Of a stretch of 64,000 bases of DNA, positions 15,053 through 23,669 are shown piece by piece (within the stretch, counting starts at the first letter, position 1; each line of letters begins with the position of its first letter). The position numbers were made by a program, and so were the translations under genes. The notes beneath the pieces are model-generated. The model had not been told where the DNA came from and made no database searches. It saw only the letters and a program-made list of their open reading frames with translations. Origin of the DNA: Tolypothrix tenuis PCC 7101 (GTDB lineage Bacteria > Cyanobacteriota > Cyanobacteriia > Cyanobacteriales > Nostocaceae); assembly GCF_002368295.1 (NCBI RefSeq), contig NZ_AP018248.1:7021281-7085280 (forward strand), written 5' to 3'.

Positions 15053-16408
15053 TTAGATTGTGGTTGCTTTATGCTGCAAAATTTCCTTTTTCAACAAATC
15101 AGTTTGCGATAATCTATCCGCCGCAGTTTTAATATCATCAAATGGCATTCCCGATTTTTTAGCAATATCCAGCAGAGTATGATCGCCATCAGCTAAATTC
15201 AAAACCCACAAAATAGCCATTTCATTTAATCCGCTATCTTTTTGCCCGCCAACTGACCGATATAAACCTCTTTTCCCTAACTGTGGCTCACATTTGGGTT
15301 TCTGGTTAACGTAAACTTGATTACTATCAAGAATATGTAATATAGAAACACATTGAGCAAAAGAATCAGCTAGATATTGTGGTTTGACAAAGTCCAAATT
15401 ATCAGCTGAGGTGTGATATTCCGGGAAGCTACCATGAGGCGATCGCATAAAGCAACCTACAGCTAAATTAAACCCTGGTGAACAATATTGTCGCTCATCA
15501 TAGCCATAGGGAAAAAAGTCAATAATTTTATAATTGTGACCTGAGTTGTTCAGCACATAACTGACAATCTCATCAATTTCGGTATTACCTCTGCGGCTTT
15601 TTTTGTAAGTAAAGTTACCTGCATCTCCCAAACAAGTTAAAACTAAACCATGTTTGATGCGATGCACATTTGCTTCGTTTACAGATAGCCAAGTAATTGA
15701 ACCAATAGTTCCCGGTATAAAAACAAATCGATAGGAATAGTGATTTTTAGTTTGGCTGAGTCGTTTAGCGAGAAAAACTGCGATCGCAATTCCCGAAAGG
15801 TTATCATTGCACAGCGAAGGATGACAGGCGTGACAAGAAATCAACACTTCCTCGCTGCTGGCTCCGGGAATAAAATACTCACCATAAGTCAGATTTCCCG
15901 GTTCTAAAGATGAGTCAATACATACTTCATATTCTTCATCTTGCAGTTGTAAAAACTGATTATGACTAAGACAAAATCCCCAACTTTCTTTGTAATAGGA
16001 AGTCCGGTAAGGAACCCAATCAGGATAATCGGGCAGTGTAAATAAATGTGATTTTAATTCATCAAGAGATATCTTTTGATGTACAGGAATACTGTAATTA
16101 ACAACGTGTAAATTTAAATTTGCAAAATCTACAATTTTTTCACCTTGAGAGTTTTTAATATAAGCATCTTTAATATTCCATTCTTTAGGAACTTTCCAAT
16201 CAAAAACTTCCGTTCCTGTTGGTACTTCATGCACTGATAGCGGAATATGCTGTTGCAAAATCCTGAGAGTTTTTCTAAACCCATCACCTGTAATACTGCG
16301 GCAGATAGGATAAAGTTCAGTAATTAATTGATATATTTCTTGAGCTATATCACTGCTGTTTACAGCCTTTTCTAGCTTGGTCTCTACAGGTTCTTGAAGA
16401 TTTACCAT
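15053..16408 (-). CDS. Aminopeptidase-like protein (DUF4910/DUF2172 type)
   Basis: A 451-residue protein with an M28-like zinc peptidase core. The N-terminal segment ELYPICRSITGDGFRKTL is diagnostic of this family. Putative metal ligands occur in SCHACHPSLCNDNLSG and in PEYHTSADNLDF. The last 70 or so residues (MAILWVLNLADGDHTLLDIAKKSGMPFDDIKTAADRL) form a winged-helix-like domain. Such proteins recur in bacterial polysaccharide and nucleotide-sugar clusters, where they may remove or hydrolyse an aminoacyl or amide group; the true substrate is unknown. It is the last gene in a minus-strand cluster running from 24698, but MITE-A copy 3 separates it from the aminotransferase gene. Confidence 0.8.
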   Translation of the reverse strand: MVNLQEPVETKLEKAVNSSDIAQEIYQLITELYPICRSITGDGFRKTLRILQQHIPLSVHEVPTGTEVFDWKVPKEWNIKDAYIKNSQGEKIVDFANLNLHVVNYSIPVHQKISLDELKSHLFTLPDYPDWVPYRTSYYKESWGFCLSHNQFLQLQDEEYEVCIDSSLEPGNLTYGEYFIPGASSEEVLISCHACHPSLCNDNLSGIAIAVFLAKRLSQTKNHYSYRFVFIPGTIGSITWLSVNEANVHRIKHGLVLTCLGDAGNFTYKKSRRGNTEIDEIVSYVLNNSGHNYKIIDFFPYGYDERQYCSPGFNLAVGCFMRSPHGSFPEYHTSADNLDFVKPQYLADSFAQCVSILHILDSNQVYVNQKPKCEPQLGKRGLYRSVGGQKDSGLNEMAILWVLNLADGDHTLLDIAKKSGMPFDDIKTAADRLSQTDLLKKEILQHKATTI

Positions 16409-16451
16409 GATAATTTCCCTGGGATAATCTCATTTTTAATCAACACAGTAG

Positions 16452-16676
16452 GGGCACAACATTATTCATTGGTGTCAACTTAACGTGAAACCCGCTTGGC
16501 GACAACGTTCTGCCCTCACCCCCAGCCCCTCTCCCACGAGGAGAGGGGAGCAAGAGATTTAGTTCCCCTTCTCCTGCGGGAGAAGGGGTTAGGGGATGAG
16601 GGCGCGAGGTATTTGTACAACACGTGCCGTATATAGCTTTTAGCTTAAGTTGACATGTATGAACATTGTTGTGCCC
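16452..16676. repeat. Inverted flanks of MITE-A copy 3
   Basis: GGGCACAAC at 16452 and GTTGTGCCC ending near 16675 form an outer inverted repeat around MITE-A copy 3, with further partial pairing inside. The MITE appears to have landed in the loop of an older GGGGCAC...GTGCCCC dispersed palindrome. Confidence 0.5.
16473..16655 (+). mobile_element. MITE-A copy 3 (uninterrupted, 183 bp)
   Basis: The only uninterrupted copy in the window. Begins TGTCAACTTAACGTGAAAC and ends TTTTAGCTTAAGTTGACA. The centre is CTCTCCCACGAGGAGAGG, a palindrome that in copies 1, 2 and 4 has been the site of another insertion. It contains no coding capacity, so it is non-autonomous. Confidence 0.8.
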
Positions 16677-16841
16677 TTACCAGAATTTACTGTTTAAACT
16701 GTGTATGCCATGAACATGGAAAGCGCTGGATGTATAGATGTAACCTCAGAACTTCTCCACCTAAAAGCTAAATAACAACTTGCATCAGGAATTTGAAATA
16801 TCACATCGTGGAGACGTTACATGAAACATCTCTACAGTCTG

Positions 16842-18182
16842 CTAACAATATTTTCTAAACACAGGTTTAACTGGACGGCCAATTAGATACTCATCAATTC
16901 CATATTCTAGAGCTTGGCGGTAAACCTTTAAAGCTTCCCCAATAGCCTCAATCGTGAAATCAATATCTTCATTGCTATGGGAGTAGCTAACCACTAAAGA
17001 AGGTAGAATCAACCCGCGTTTAATAGTTTCTTGCATAAAGAGAGTTCTAAATGCTTGGGATGGTTGTTTGTTTTGGTCGCGAGTGCCATAAACTAAATTG
17101 CAAGGAAGTCCCGCAACTTGGAAGTAATCTTCCAATCCATAAGCTGCGATCGCCTGCTTAATCCCTGCAGATAATCTTTCTCCTTGCTGATACAGATACT
17201 CGATTACACCTTCTGTCCGGAAAGTGTTCATAGTCGCGATCGCCGCAGCTAAGGCGTGGTTTTCGGCTCCGTGGGTAGTAGATAGCAGAAATACGCGCTC
17301 TTTATCGTGATAAATTCCGCCTAGTTCCATAATTTCGCGTTTCCCAGCCAGTGCGGAAACAGCGAAACCATTACCCATGCTTTTACCAAATGTCGATAAG
17401 TCGGGAACGATATTGTAGCAGTTTTGGGCATTTCCCCCAGCCCAACGGAAGCCTGTAATCATCTCATCTAAGATGAAAATCACGCCATTTTCCTGACAGA
17501 GTTTTTGTAACTCATAAAGAAAACCGTTGGCTGGATGTTCATATTTAGCGGGTTCTAAAATGACACAAGCAATCTTTCCGGGATGATTTGCAAACAGAGC
17601 TTTTACACTTTCAATGTCATTAAAAGTGAATTTCACTGTCAAATCTTGAACCACTTGAGGAATCCCCGCAGACATAGGAGTGCTGCCAATAAACCAGTCA
17701 TTATAGGAAAAGAAGGGATGATCGCCACAAATAGCCACCATATCCCTTCCTGTATATGCTCTAGCCAGAGTAATTGCGGCTGTAGTTACCGTTGAGCCAT
17801 CCTTGGCAAATTTCACCATTTCTGCGCCAGGAACCCAACTCAGAAGCTGTTCAGCACATTCTACTTCAATGGTTGCCGGACGGGTGAAGTTATTACCCAG
17901 CAACATTTGCTGATAAGCTGCTTCTACCACAGCCGGATAAGCGTGTCCTAAAGTAATGGCACGCAAACCCATACCATATTCAATAAATTCATTACCATCA
18001 ACATCCCAGACATGACACCCTTGACCTTTCACAATAAAGCCTGGTGCATCTTCGGGAAATTGGTCATCACCTTTAGCGTAAGTATGAGCACCACCAGGAA
18101 TTAGAGCATGGCTCTTTTTTTGTAAAGCCTTGGACTGTGAAAAAGACTGTGTAATTGAGGGTTTAAAATCAGCTAAGGTCAT
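16842..18182 (-). CDS. Class III aminotransferase, glutamate-1-semialdehyde aminomutase-like
   Basis: A 446-residue PLP enzyme of fold type I. The PLP-binding Lys is K267 (STFGKSMGNGFAVSALAG) and the cofactor-ring Asp is D239 (FILDEMITGFR). It resembles HemL (glutamate-1-semialdehyde 2,1-aminomutase) but the N-terminus and its position in a sugar cluster argue for a specialised transaminase, perhaps acting on a keto-sugar or a small acyl unit, rather than the housekeeping tetrapyrrole enzyme. The next gene upstream, 57 bp away on the same strand, is a 2OG oxygenase, and the two are probably co-transcribed. Confidence 0.83.
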   Translation of the reverse strand: MTLADFKPSITQSFSQSKALQKKSHALIPGGAHTYAKGDDQFPEDAPGFIVKGQGCHVWDVDGNEFIEYGMGLRAITLGHAYPAVVEAAYQQMLLGNNFTRPATIEVECAEQLLSWVPGAEMVKFAKDGSTVTTAAITLARAYTGRDMVAICGDHPFFSYNDWFIGSTPMSAGIPQVVQDLTVKFTFNDIESVKALFANHPGKIACVILEPAKYEHPANGFLYELQKLCQENGVIFILDEMITGFRWAGGNAQNCYNIVPDLSTFGKSMGNGFAVSALAGKREIMELGGIYHDKERVFLLSTTHGAENHALAAAIATMNTFRTEGVIEYLYQQGERLSAGIKQAIAAYGLEDYFQVAGLPCNLVYGTRDQNKQPSQAFRTLFMQETIKRGLILPSLVVSYSHSNEDIDFTIEAIGEALKVYRQALEYGIDEYLIGRPVKPVFRKYC

Positions 18183-18238
18183 CGAGATTTTTCCTTAATG
18201 AGATTTAATTTGAATAGGCGATCGCAAGCGCAATAAAA

Positions 18239-19141
18239 TTAGGAAACCAAGCACTCTTCTCGTGCTGGGGTGTCATAGCGAGCCACTAAATCTTCAGAAA
18301 TCCGGCAGAAATCAGTACCTCTCAAGAAGTCTCCTAAAGAAGTACCTGTACAGTCAGAATCGATATTTGGCGCACCCCTTCTCGCGATCGCATCATCTAG
18401 ATGCACAGTTCTAAAATCAATGCTAAAGCGGGTATAACCGGATGTATTTGGTACAGTTGAGTGCATCTGCGCGCCAGAGAAGAGAATCATCCCGCCAACT
18501 TTCGGAACCAAGCGCAATTGTGGTTCTATTTCTAAAAGTTCTTCAGCGCGGGGTTGCTTGCGTGTATCTTTTTTAATATGCTGGGCAGCAGTTTTGCGGC
18601 TTTCTCGATTCCACTTAGCGTAGTTATAGTCTCGAGAACTATTTTTCACTGGCTCATTCCAGTAGCGGGGATGGAATGCCATCACATTTTCAGATGTGAC
18701 ATCATATACAGGTAACCACCAGTTAATTTGGCATTGCGGAGCAGAGTACCAAGTGTCACGATGGGGATGAAAAGCGTAAGCAATCCCAGAAGTCAGATAG
18801 CCATCACTGGTTGCAGTTCTTAAGCGAGGTACATCAAAATAGGTTTTGCTCAAATCGCATCCGCTTTCCTCCAAAATCCCTTGGATGAGTTCTTTGGATT
18901 TTGGGTGATGGATAAAAGCTGGTTTGAGTTTTGCCAAAATCTCAACGTACTTCTCCACAGGTAGATTATGCTGTGCTGTGGTTGGATCTAAAGGTGCAAA
19001 GGCTGCTTCCGCCATTTCTCGCGCCAACTCACAAAGAGCGATCGCGCTTTTAGAAGGAGAATAGACAAAGATTTGTCCGTTGTAGAGATGTGTCCTTCTA
19101 ATATCATCATTGATATGTGAATCGAAATAGATTGTGTTCAT
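18239..19141 (-). CDS. 2-oxoglutarate/Fe(II)-dependent oxygenase (phytanoyl-CoA dioxygenase-like)
   Basis: A 300-residue putative non-haem iron oxygenase. The iron-binding facial triad can be assigned as H127-R-D129 (HPHRDTW) and H227 (GAQMHSTVPN), with R238 (YTRFSIDFR) placed to bind 2-oxoglutarate. Tryptophan- and histidine-rich inserts (INWWLPVYDV, AFHPRYWNEP) lie between them. It probably hydroxylates a product or intermediate of the neighbouring sugar/aminotransferase pathway, but the substrate cannot be inferred. It heads a two-gene unit with the aminotransferase. ATG 19141 is the natural start (MNTIYFDSHI). Confidence 0.78.
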   Translation of the reverse strand: MNTIYFDSHINDDIRRTHLYNGQIFVYSPSKSAIALCELAREMAEAAFAPLDPTTAQHNLPVEKYVEILAKLKPAFIHHPKSKELIQGILEESGCDLSKTYFDVPRLRTATSDGYLTSGIAYAFHPHRDTWYSAPQCQINWWLPVYDVTSENVMAFHPRYWNEPVKNSSRDYNYAKWNRESRKTAAQHIKKDTRKQPRAEELLEIEPQLRLVPKVGGMILFSGAQMHSTVPNTSGYTRFSIDFRTVHLDDAIARRGAPNIDSDCTGTSLGDFLRGTDFCRISEDLVARYDTPAREECLVS

Positions 19142-19331
19142 TTTCTGTTCCTTATGTTCACACCAAGTTCTCTAAAAAATTACTTACCCATGAAAGTTTG
19201 ATATAAAGATGCAGCTCGTGATCCTTAGATAGGTAGGCTAAACAGTTGACACATCATAGATAGCGCCAGTGCTTACCAATCTGATACCAATTCACAAAAA
19301 TTCTGAGACTGATAGATTTTTTGTAGGGGTT

Positions 19332-19474
19332 TAGGGACTTCCAGAAATTAAATTATCCATTTTTCGGAGGGAAGACTATAATTCTATTCTTCTTCCTCCT
19401 CTGCCTCCTCTGCCTCCTCTGCCTCCTCTGCTTGCCAAAGCGATTGATTATTTTTTTATTTGGAAGTCCCTTAG
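19332..19474 (+). mobile_element. MITE-D, complete copy (about 143 bp)
   Basis: Terminal inverted repeats TAGGGACTTCC and GGAAGTCCCTTA, with an internal run of TGCCTCCTC trimers. It sits in the 600-bp gap between the 2OG oxygenase and RmlC-like genes. A left-end fragment occurs at 9851. The short ends and TA-like flanks resemble IS630/mariner-type miniature elements, though I cannot confirm this. Confidence 0.65.
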
Positions 19475-19741
19475 TATTGCTAACCCTCTACCCACCTACT
19501 TGTTTCATGATTACAGTGAAACAGTCCATGAGTATGCAGCCTTAAATAAAATTGCTATCCAGATAAGTATTCAGCATCACCAGCTATGCAAACAGTGAAA
19601 AATGTCTGCATATTCCCAAGCCTGCACCCGTTGATTTATGAATTTTTGCAGGGTTAAATATCCCTGCTTTTAGCTTGTAACTATTGCTACTTAATGCTGG
19701 TTGCAAATAGCTACACATCTCAGCATTGCAGCTGAAAAGCT

Positions 19742-20299
19742 TTATCTTCCCGCTAGTGTTCCGATATTCTTCTGCTCAAATAAATTCCAAGCTAGATCTT
19801 TTTCGGAAATTTCACTAATCGGTAAAGGCCAGACAATTCCAAAAGCTGGGTCATCGTAGCGGTAACCTGTGGAATATTCTGGGGCATAAAAATCGCCCAT
19901 TTGATACATTACTTCTGTATCATCAGTTAAAGTTTGAAAACCGTGAGCAAATCTATCTGGGATGTATAACCCACGGCGATTTTCCGCAGTTAACTCCACA
20001 CCAATATACGATAAATAAGTCGGAGATTCGGGACGTAAATCGATAATCACATCATAGATAGCGCCGTGGATACAACGGACTAATTTGGTTTCCTGCGAAG
20101 GAGGAGTTTGATAATGCATTCCCCGCAGTGTCCCTTGCTTATGGTTAAAAGATACATTGCATTGAGCAATTGTGGATTTTAGACCATGAGCCTCAAATTC
20201 ATTGATGCAAAAAGTCCGAGCAAAAAAACCACGACTATCTTGTTTTAACTCTAAGTCAACAATGAATGCCCCTTTTAGCTTTGTTTCTGTGAAAATCAT
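19742..20299 (-). CDS. dTDP-4-dehydrorhamnose 3,5-epimerase family protein (RmlC-like)
   Basis: About 185 residues from ATG 20299 (MIFTETKLKGAFIVDLELKQD). The longer frame from 20356 would overlap the upstream gene and adds no conserved sequence. RmlC cupin hallmarks are present: SRGFFARTFC, the catalytic-His motif LRGMHYQTPP, VIIDLRPESPTY, IPDRFAHGFQTL and the tyrosine region VMYQMGDFYAPE. The enzyme epimerises 4-keto-6-deoxy sugar nucleotides at C3 and/or C5. In this cluster the donor could be CDP- rather than dTDP-linked, because the cytidylyltransferase lies two genes upstream. It is 35 bp after the PIG-L gene and probably in the same transcript. Confidence 0.88.
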   Translation of the reverse strand: MIFTETKLKGAFIVDLELKQDSRGFFARTFCINEFEAHGLKSTIAQCNVSFNHKQGTLRGMHYQTPPSQETKLVRCIHGAIYDVIIDLRPESPTYLSYIGVELTAENRRGLYIPDRFAHGFQTLTDDTEVMYQMGDFYAPEYSTGYRYDDPAFGIVWPLPISEISEKDLAWNLFEQKNIGTLAGR

Positions 20300-20334
20300 G
20301 TATTTGGTTACAAATATTTTTATAAAAAGACTAG

Positions 20335-20988
20335 TTAAAAAAATATTTTGCGGCAATAGAAAGCTTCAGCATAATTACCCGGTGAATTAGATTCAATTCC
20401 TCGGATTCTGAGGATTGAACGGAAAGTTTCATCGGTAAACCATTGCTTATTATTCTGCGTAGCAAATGCATCCAGAAGATACTGGATTTTGCGCCGACAG
20501 ATACCTTCATCTAAATGCACAAAGAAATTGGGAATCCCCAAGTCGCCGTCATACTTGGGTATTTCATATTCCAAAATTAAATGGTTTCTAAATGTATTCC
20601 AAGTTAAATCAGAAACTAAGCGATGATCTTGATGGCGATCATCTCTATAATGCGTAAAAATTAAATCTGGTGAAAATTCTTGCTTTAACTGCTCAAAGCA
20701 TTCTTTCACTTCTATTCCGTGAAAAGGCAAAAAACCATCGCGGAACTCTTTAATAATAATTTTCTTGGATTGTACTTCTTTTAAAAATATACTAGCACTT
20801 TTCTTGGCTTCTGTGGCTCTTTGCTCATTAGAACTAAATACTACCCAATAGATAATCACATTTTTGTAATTTTCTATCAGCTTTAAAATTGTGCCGCCAC
20901 AGCCAATTTCAATATCATCGCAATGAGCACCCAGACAGAGAATTTTATACTCAGATTCGGCTGTTTTATCAAAGCTAATTTTGAGCAT
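20335..20988 (-). CDS. PIG-L/LmbE family deacetylase
   Basis: A 217-residue Zn-dependent N-deacetylase-like protein. The first metal motif reads LGAHCDDIEIGCGG (the usual AHPDD with Pro replaced by Cys), and the second is YRDDRHQDHRLVSD with the distal HxxDH histidines. Family members remove acetyl groups from GlcNAc-containing molecules or from secondary metabolites. Here it sits between the glucose-1-phosphate cytidylyltransferase and the RmlC-like gene, suggesting deacetylation of an amino sugar in the same pathway. A 354-bp gap precedes it, so it may have its own promoter. Confidence 0.83.
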   Translation of the reverse strand: MLKISFDKTAESEYKILCLGAHCDDIEIGCGGTILKLIENYKNVIIYWVVFSSNEQRATEAKKSASIFLKEVQSKKIIIKEFRDGFLPFHGIEVKECFEQLKQEFSPDLIFTHYRDDRHQDHRLVSDLTWNTFRNHLILEYEIPKYDGDLGIPNFFVHLDEGICRRKIQYLLDAFATQNNKQWFTDETFRSILRIRGIESNSPGNYAEAFYCRKIFF

Positions 20989-21342
20989 ATATTAACCCTA
21001 TCTAATTTGTGAAAGCTTAGTAAACTTGAGTTTGATAGTCATTGCCCACATATTGTAATTTTTGCCTTGATTTTTGGATATATTGGGTGAGCATTAATCA
21101 CCCAATACTCAAACACCTGGTTTGGCGTAGGTTGGGGTTCCCCCCTTTGTAGCAACTGGCGTTCAAAAGTCCAAAAAAATTGAATTTTTGACCCTTGACT
21201 GTTGACTCTTAAACCAGAAAATTACTGTACCAGTTGCGTAAGTCTTGCCTTAACTGAGCTGTATTAGGGAACATTGGGTGAGCAATTCTCACCCAATAAT
21301 ATGTAGAGAACTATCAACTGCTAGCCGAAGATGTTAGTAATG
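20989..21342. other. Intergenic region within sugar cluster
   Basis: 354 bp. Contains TTGGGTGAGCA twice (about 21085 and 21264) with CACCCAATA nearby, and a TTTGTAGCAACTGGCG remnant near 21140 resembling the end of element C. No gene seen. Confidence 0.4.
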
Positions 21343-22140
21343 CTATGCATTGCTAACTTCCAATTGCTTATCTCTCCAAACTTCCCAAGGACGATGACCT
21401 TGAGTATACATATCATCTAACACTTGCTTTTCTTTAAAGGTATCCATCACTCCAAAGAAGCCAGTGTACTTGTAAGCAATTAGCTGTTCTTGAGCAATTA
21501 GCCTCTGGAAAGGCTCAAGCACCAACTCCTCACCATAATTAATATATTTGAAGATATCTTTCTTAAAGATAAAATATCCACCATTAATCCAAATTTCCCG
21601 TTGTTTGACATCTTTAAGATCCTGCACCAAATCGTTCTCACCAATGTCAACCAAATGGAAACTTTGGCTAGGTCTCACACACAAAAAACTACCGATTTTA
21701 TCGCGACGATAAAAATTATCAATATATGTAGGTAGGTGTAAATCTGTTAGACCATCGCTGTAGTTGGCTAAGAAAACTTCTTCACCTTCTAAATATTCTT
21801 CAACAGCCTTGAATCTTTGACCAATATTCGCAGTTAAACCTGTATCTACAAAGGTGATATTCCAATCTTGAATATCATGATTGAATAGTTGAATTTTGCT
21901 ACCGCCAGATAACGTAAAGTTATTAGAAAGCCATTCATTATAGTTTAAGAAATAGCTTTTAATTAAATCAGCTTTATAACCTAGACACAAAATAAAATCT
22001 TTATGTCCATAGTGGGCATAATATTTCATCACATGCCATAATATCGGTCTATATCCAATATTCACCATTGGTTTAGGAATACTTTCCGAATAATCTCTCA
22101 TTCTTGTCCCTAAACCGCCACAAAATAATACGACTTTCAT
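21343..22140 (-). CDS. rfbF: Glucose-1-phosphate cytidylyltransferase
   Basis: A 265-residue nucleotidyltransferase making CDP-glucose from CTP and glucose-1-phosphate. The signature VLFCGGLGTRMRDYSESIPKPMVNIG holds the Gx-G-T-R nucleotide loop and catalytic lysine; ANYSDGLTDLHLPTYI contains the metal-binding Asp; WINGGYFIFKKDIF and GFFGVMDTFKEKQVLDDMY are typical of RfbF. It commits carbon to CDP-sugars such as CDP-3,6-dideoxyhexoses or branched sugars. No CDP-glucose 4,6-dehydratase (RfbG) is obvious next to it, unless the epimerase gene at 23670 takes that role. Minus strand, 230 bp after the methyltransferase gene. Confidence 0.92.
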   Translation of the reverse strand: MKVVLFCGGLGTRMRDYSESIPKPMVNIGYRPILWHVMKYYAHYGHKDFILCLGYKADLIKSYFLNYNEWLSNNFTLSGGSKIQLFNHDIQDWNITFVDTGLTANIGQRFKAVEEYLEGEEVFLANYSDGLTDLHLPTYIDNFYRRDKIGSFLCVRPSQSFHLVDIGENDLVQDLKDVKQREIWINGGYFIFKKDIFKYINYGEELVLEPFQRLIAQEQLIAYKYTGFFGVMDTFKEKQVLDDMYTQGHRPWEVWRDKQLEVSNA

Positions 22141-22370
22141 TATGCACCTCGTTTTGGCTAATGGTTATGCTTTGCCAGAAAAGTTTTTAATTTTTGCAGA
22201 TAAATTTTTGCGGAATTATGCAACTACATAAAAGTCATTAATTTTTACTAGCTTTATGCAAGTCTGCATCTATCTTCTGCTCTGTAACTAAAAAAATTGA
22301 AAGTAATGCTGGTATATTTATTCTGAATCTTATTTAGCCCCCTGACTGGCTCAGAGGGTTGTCTAAATAT

Positions 22371-23636
22371 TTAAGAGTAGATTTGTACCTCTGGGATTGG
22401 CACAACAAATTTACCGCCCCAATCCCGAATGTAGGAAATTTGTGACATAATTTCATCCTTGAGATTCCAAGGTAAAATCAGCACATAATCTGGTTTAGTT
22501 TCTTGAATTTTGTCAGGATGAAAAATTGGAATGTGAGTACCCGGTAAAAATTGACCTTGTTTGTAAGGACTACGGTCTACTGTGTAATCGAGAAAATCTG
22601 TCCGGATACCGCAATAGTTTAACAGAGTATTACCTTTACCTGGGGCACCATACCCCGCAATTGATTTGCCTTCTCGCTTCGCTTGAATTAAGAAATCCAA
22701 TAACTTGCGTTTAGTTTCTTTGACTTGTTCACCAAAAGAAAAATAGTACTCTAACTTATGAAATCCAGCAGCTTCTTCTCTGGCTTTCAGTTCTACTACT
22801 TGCTCGCTTACAGGTTTAGAATGATCTTCAGTATGGCGAGCGTAAATTCTTAAAGAACCGCCATGACTTTTCAATTCTTGCACATCAAAAATTGTCAAAC
22901 CATGAGTTGCAAAAATCTTTTCTACTGTTAGGAAAGAGAAATAAGAAAAATGCTCGTGATAAATAGTATCAAACTGATTTTCATCAATTAGCCGCATCAG
23001 GTGAGGGAATTCCATTGTAATCACACCTTGCGGTTTGAGGATGATTTTCATCCCTTTGACAAAGTCATTAAGATAGGGTGTATGAGCTAGAACATTATTA
23101 CCCAGTAATAAATCAGCCTTGACACCTTTAGCAACTTGTTCTTTGGCTGTTTCTTGTCCAAAAAATTTAACAACTGTAGGAATGCCTTTTTTAATTGCTA
23201 CTTCAGCAACATTAGCTGCTGGTTCTATTCCCAATGCGGGAATATTTTTCTCAACGAAGTATTGCAGCAAGTAGCCATCATTACTAGCAATTTCTATTAC
23301 TTGACTTTCCTGATTTAATTGGAAACGCTCAACTACCAAATCAACGTAGTTCTTGGCATGTTTTAACCAACTATCAGAATAGGAAGAGAAATATGCATAG
23401 TCACTAAAAATATTTTCTGGACTAACATATTCTTGCAGTTGAACCAACAGACAATTCTCGCAGACATAAGCATGTAATGGATAAAAAGGTTCCATTTCAT
23501 TCAGCTGTTTGAGGCTGCGATAGCTTTCACAGGGAGGAGACATACCTAAATCTACGAAGGTATGGCGCAAACCTGTTCCACAAAAAAGACACTCACCCGT
23601 GATGAGTTGATTATCAGTTATTTTTGGTAGATTCAT
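22371..23636 (-). CDS. Sugar C-methyltransferase, class I SAM type
   Basis: A 421-residue protein with the three-part architecture of NDP-hexose C-methyltransferases. Residues about 15-75 carry a zinc-binding domain (CLFCGTG and later CENC), the middle has the SAM-binding Rossmann motif (VIEIASNDGYLLQYFVEKN), and the C-terminal third is the C-methyltransferase domain (SIAGYGAPGKGNTLLNYCGI, YTVDRSPYKQGQFLPGTHIPI). Such enzymes install branched methyl groups on 4-keto sugars, as in tylosin-type sugar pathways. Neighbouring rfbF and the epimerase suggest a CDP-linked substrate. It ends 33 bp downstream of the epimerase start region, consistent with one operon. Confidence 0.88.
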   Translation of the reverse strand: MNLPKITDNQLITGECLFCGTGLRHTFVDLGMSPPCESYRSLKQLNEMEPFYPLHAYVCENCLLVQLQEYVSPENIFSDYAYFSSYSDSWLKHAKNYVDLVVERFQLNQESQVIEIASNDGYLLQYFVEKNIPALGIEPAANVAEVAIKKGIPTVVKFFGQETAKEQVAKGVKADLLLGNNVLAHTPYLNDFVKGMKIILKPQGVITMEFPHLMRLIDENQFDTIYHEHFSYFSFLTVEKIFATHGLTIFDVQELKSHGGSLRIYARHTEDHSKPVSEQVVELKAREEAAGFHKLEYYFSFGEQVKETKRKLLDFLIQAKREGKSIAGYGAPGKGNTLLNYCGIRTDFLDYTVDRSPYKQGQFLPGTHIPIFHPDKIQETKPDYVLILPWNLKDEIMSQISYIRDWGGKFVVPIPEVQIYS

Positions 23637-23669
23637 GATTTATAAGGTTTCGGCAATCAGATTTCCAAT

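Noticed and set aside
16842..18182. Housekeeping hemL (glutamate-1-semialdehyde aminomutase)
   Set aside because: Similar fold and lysine, but position beside a 2OG oxygenase in a sugar cluster argues for a specialised transaminase; a search against true HemL would decide.
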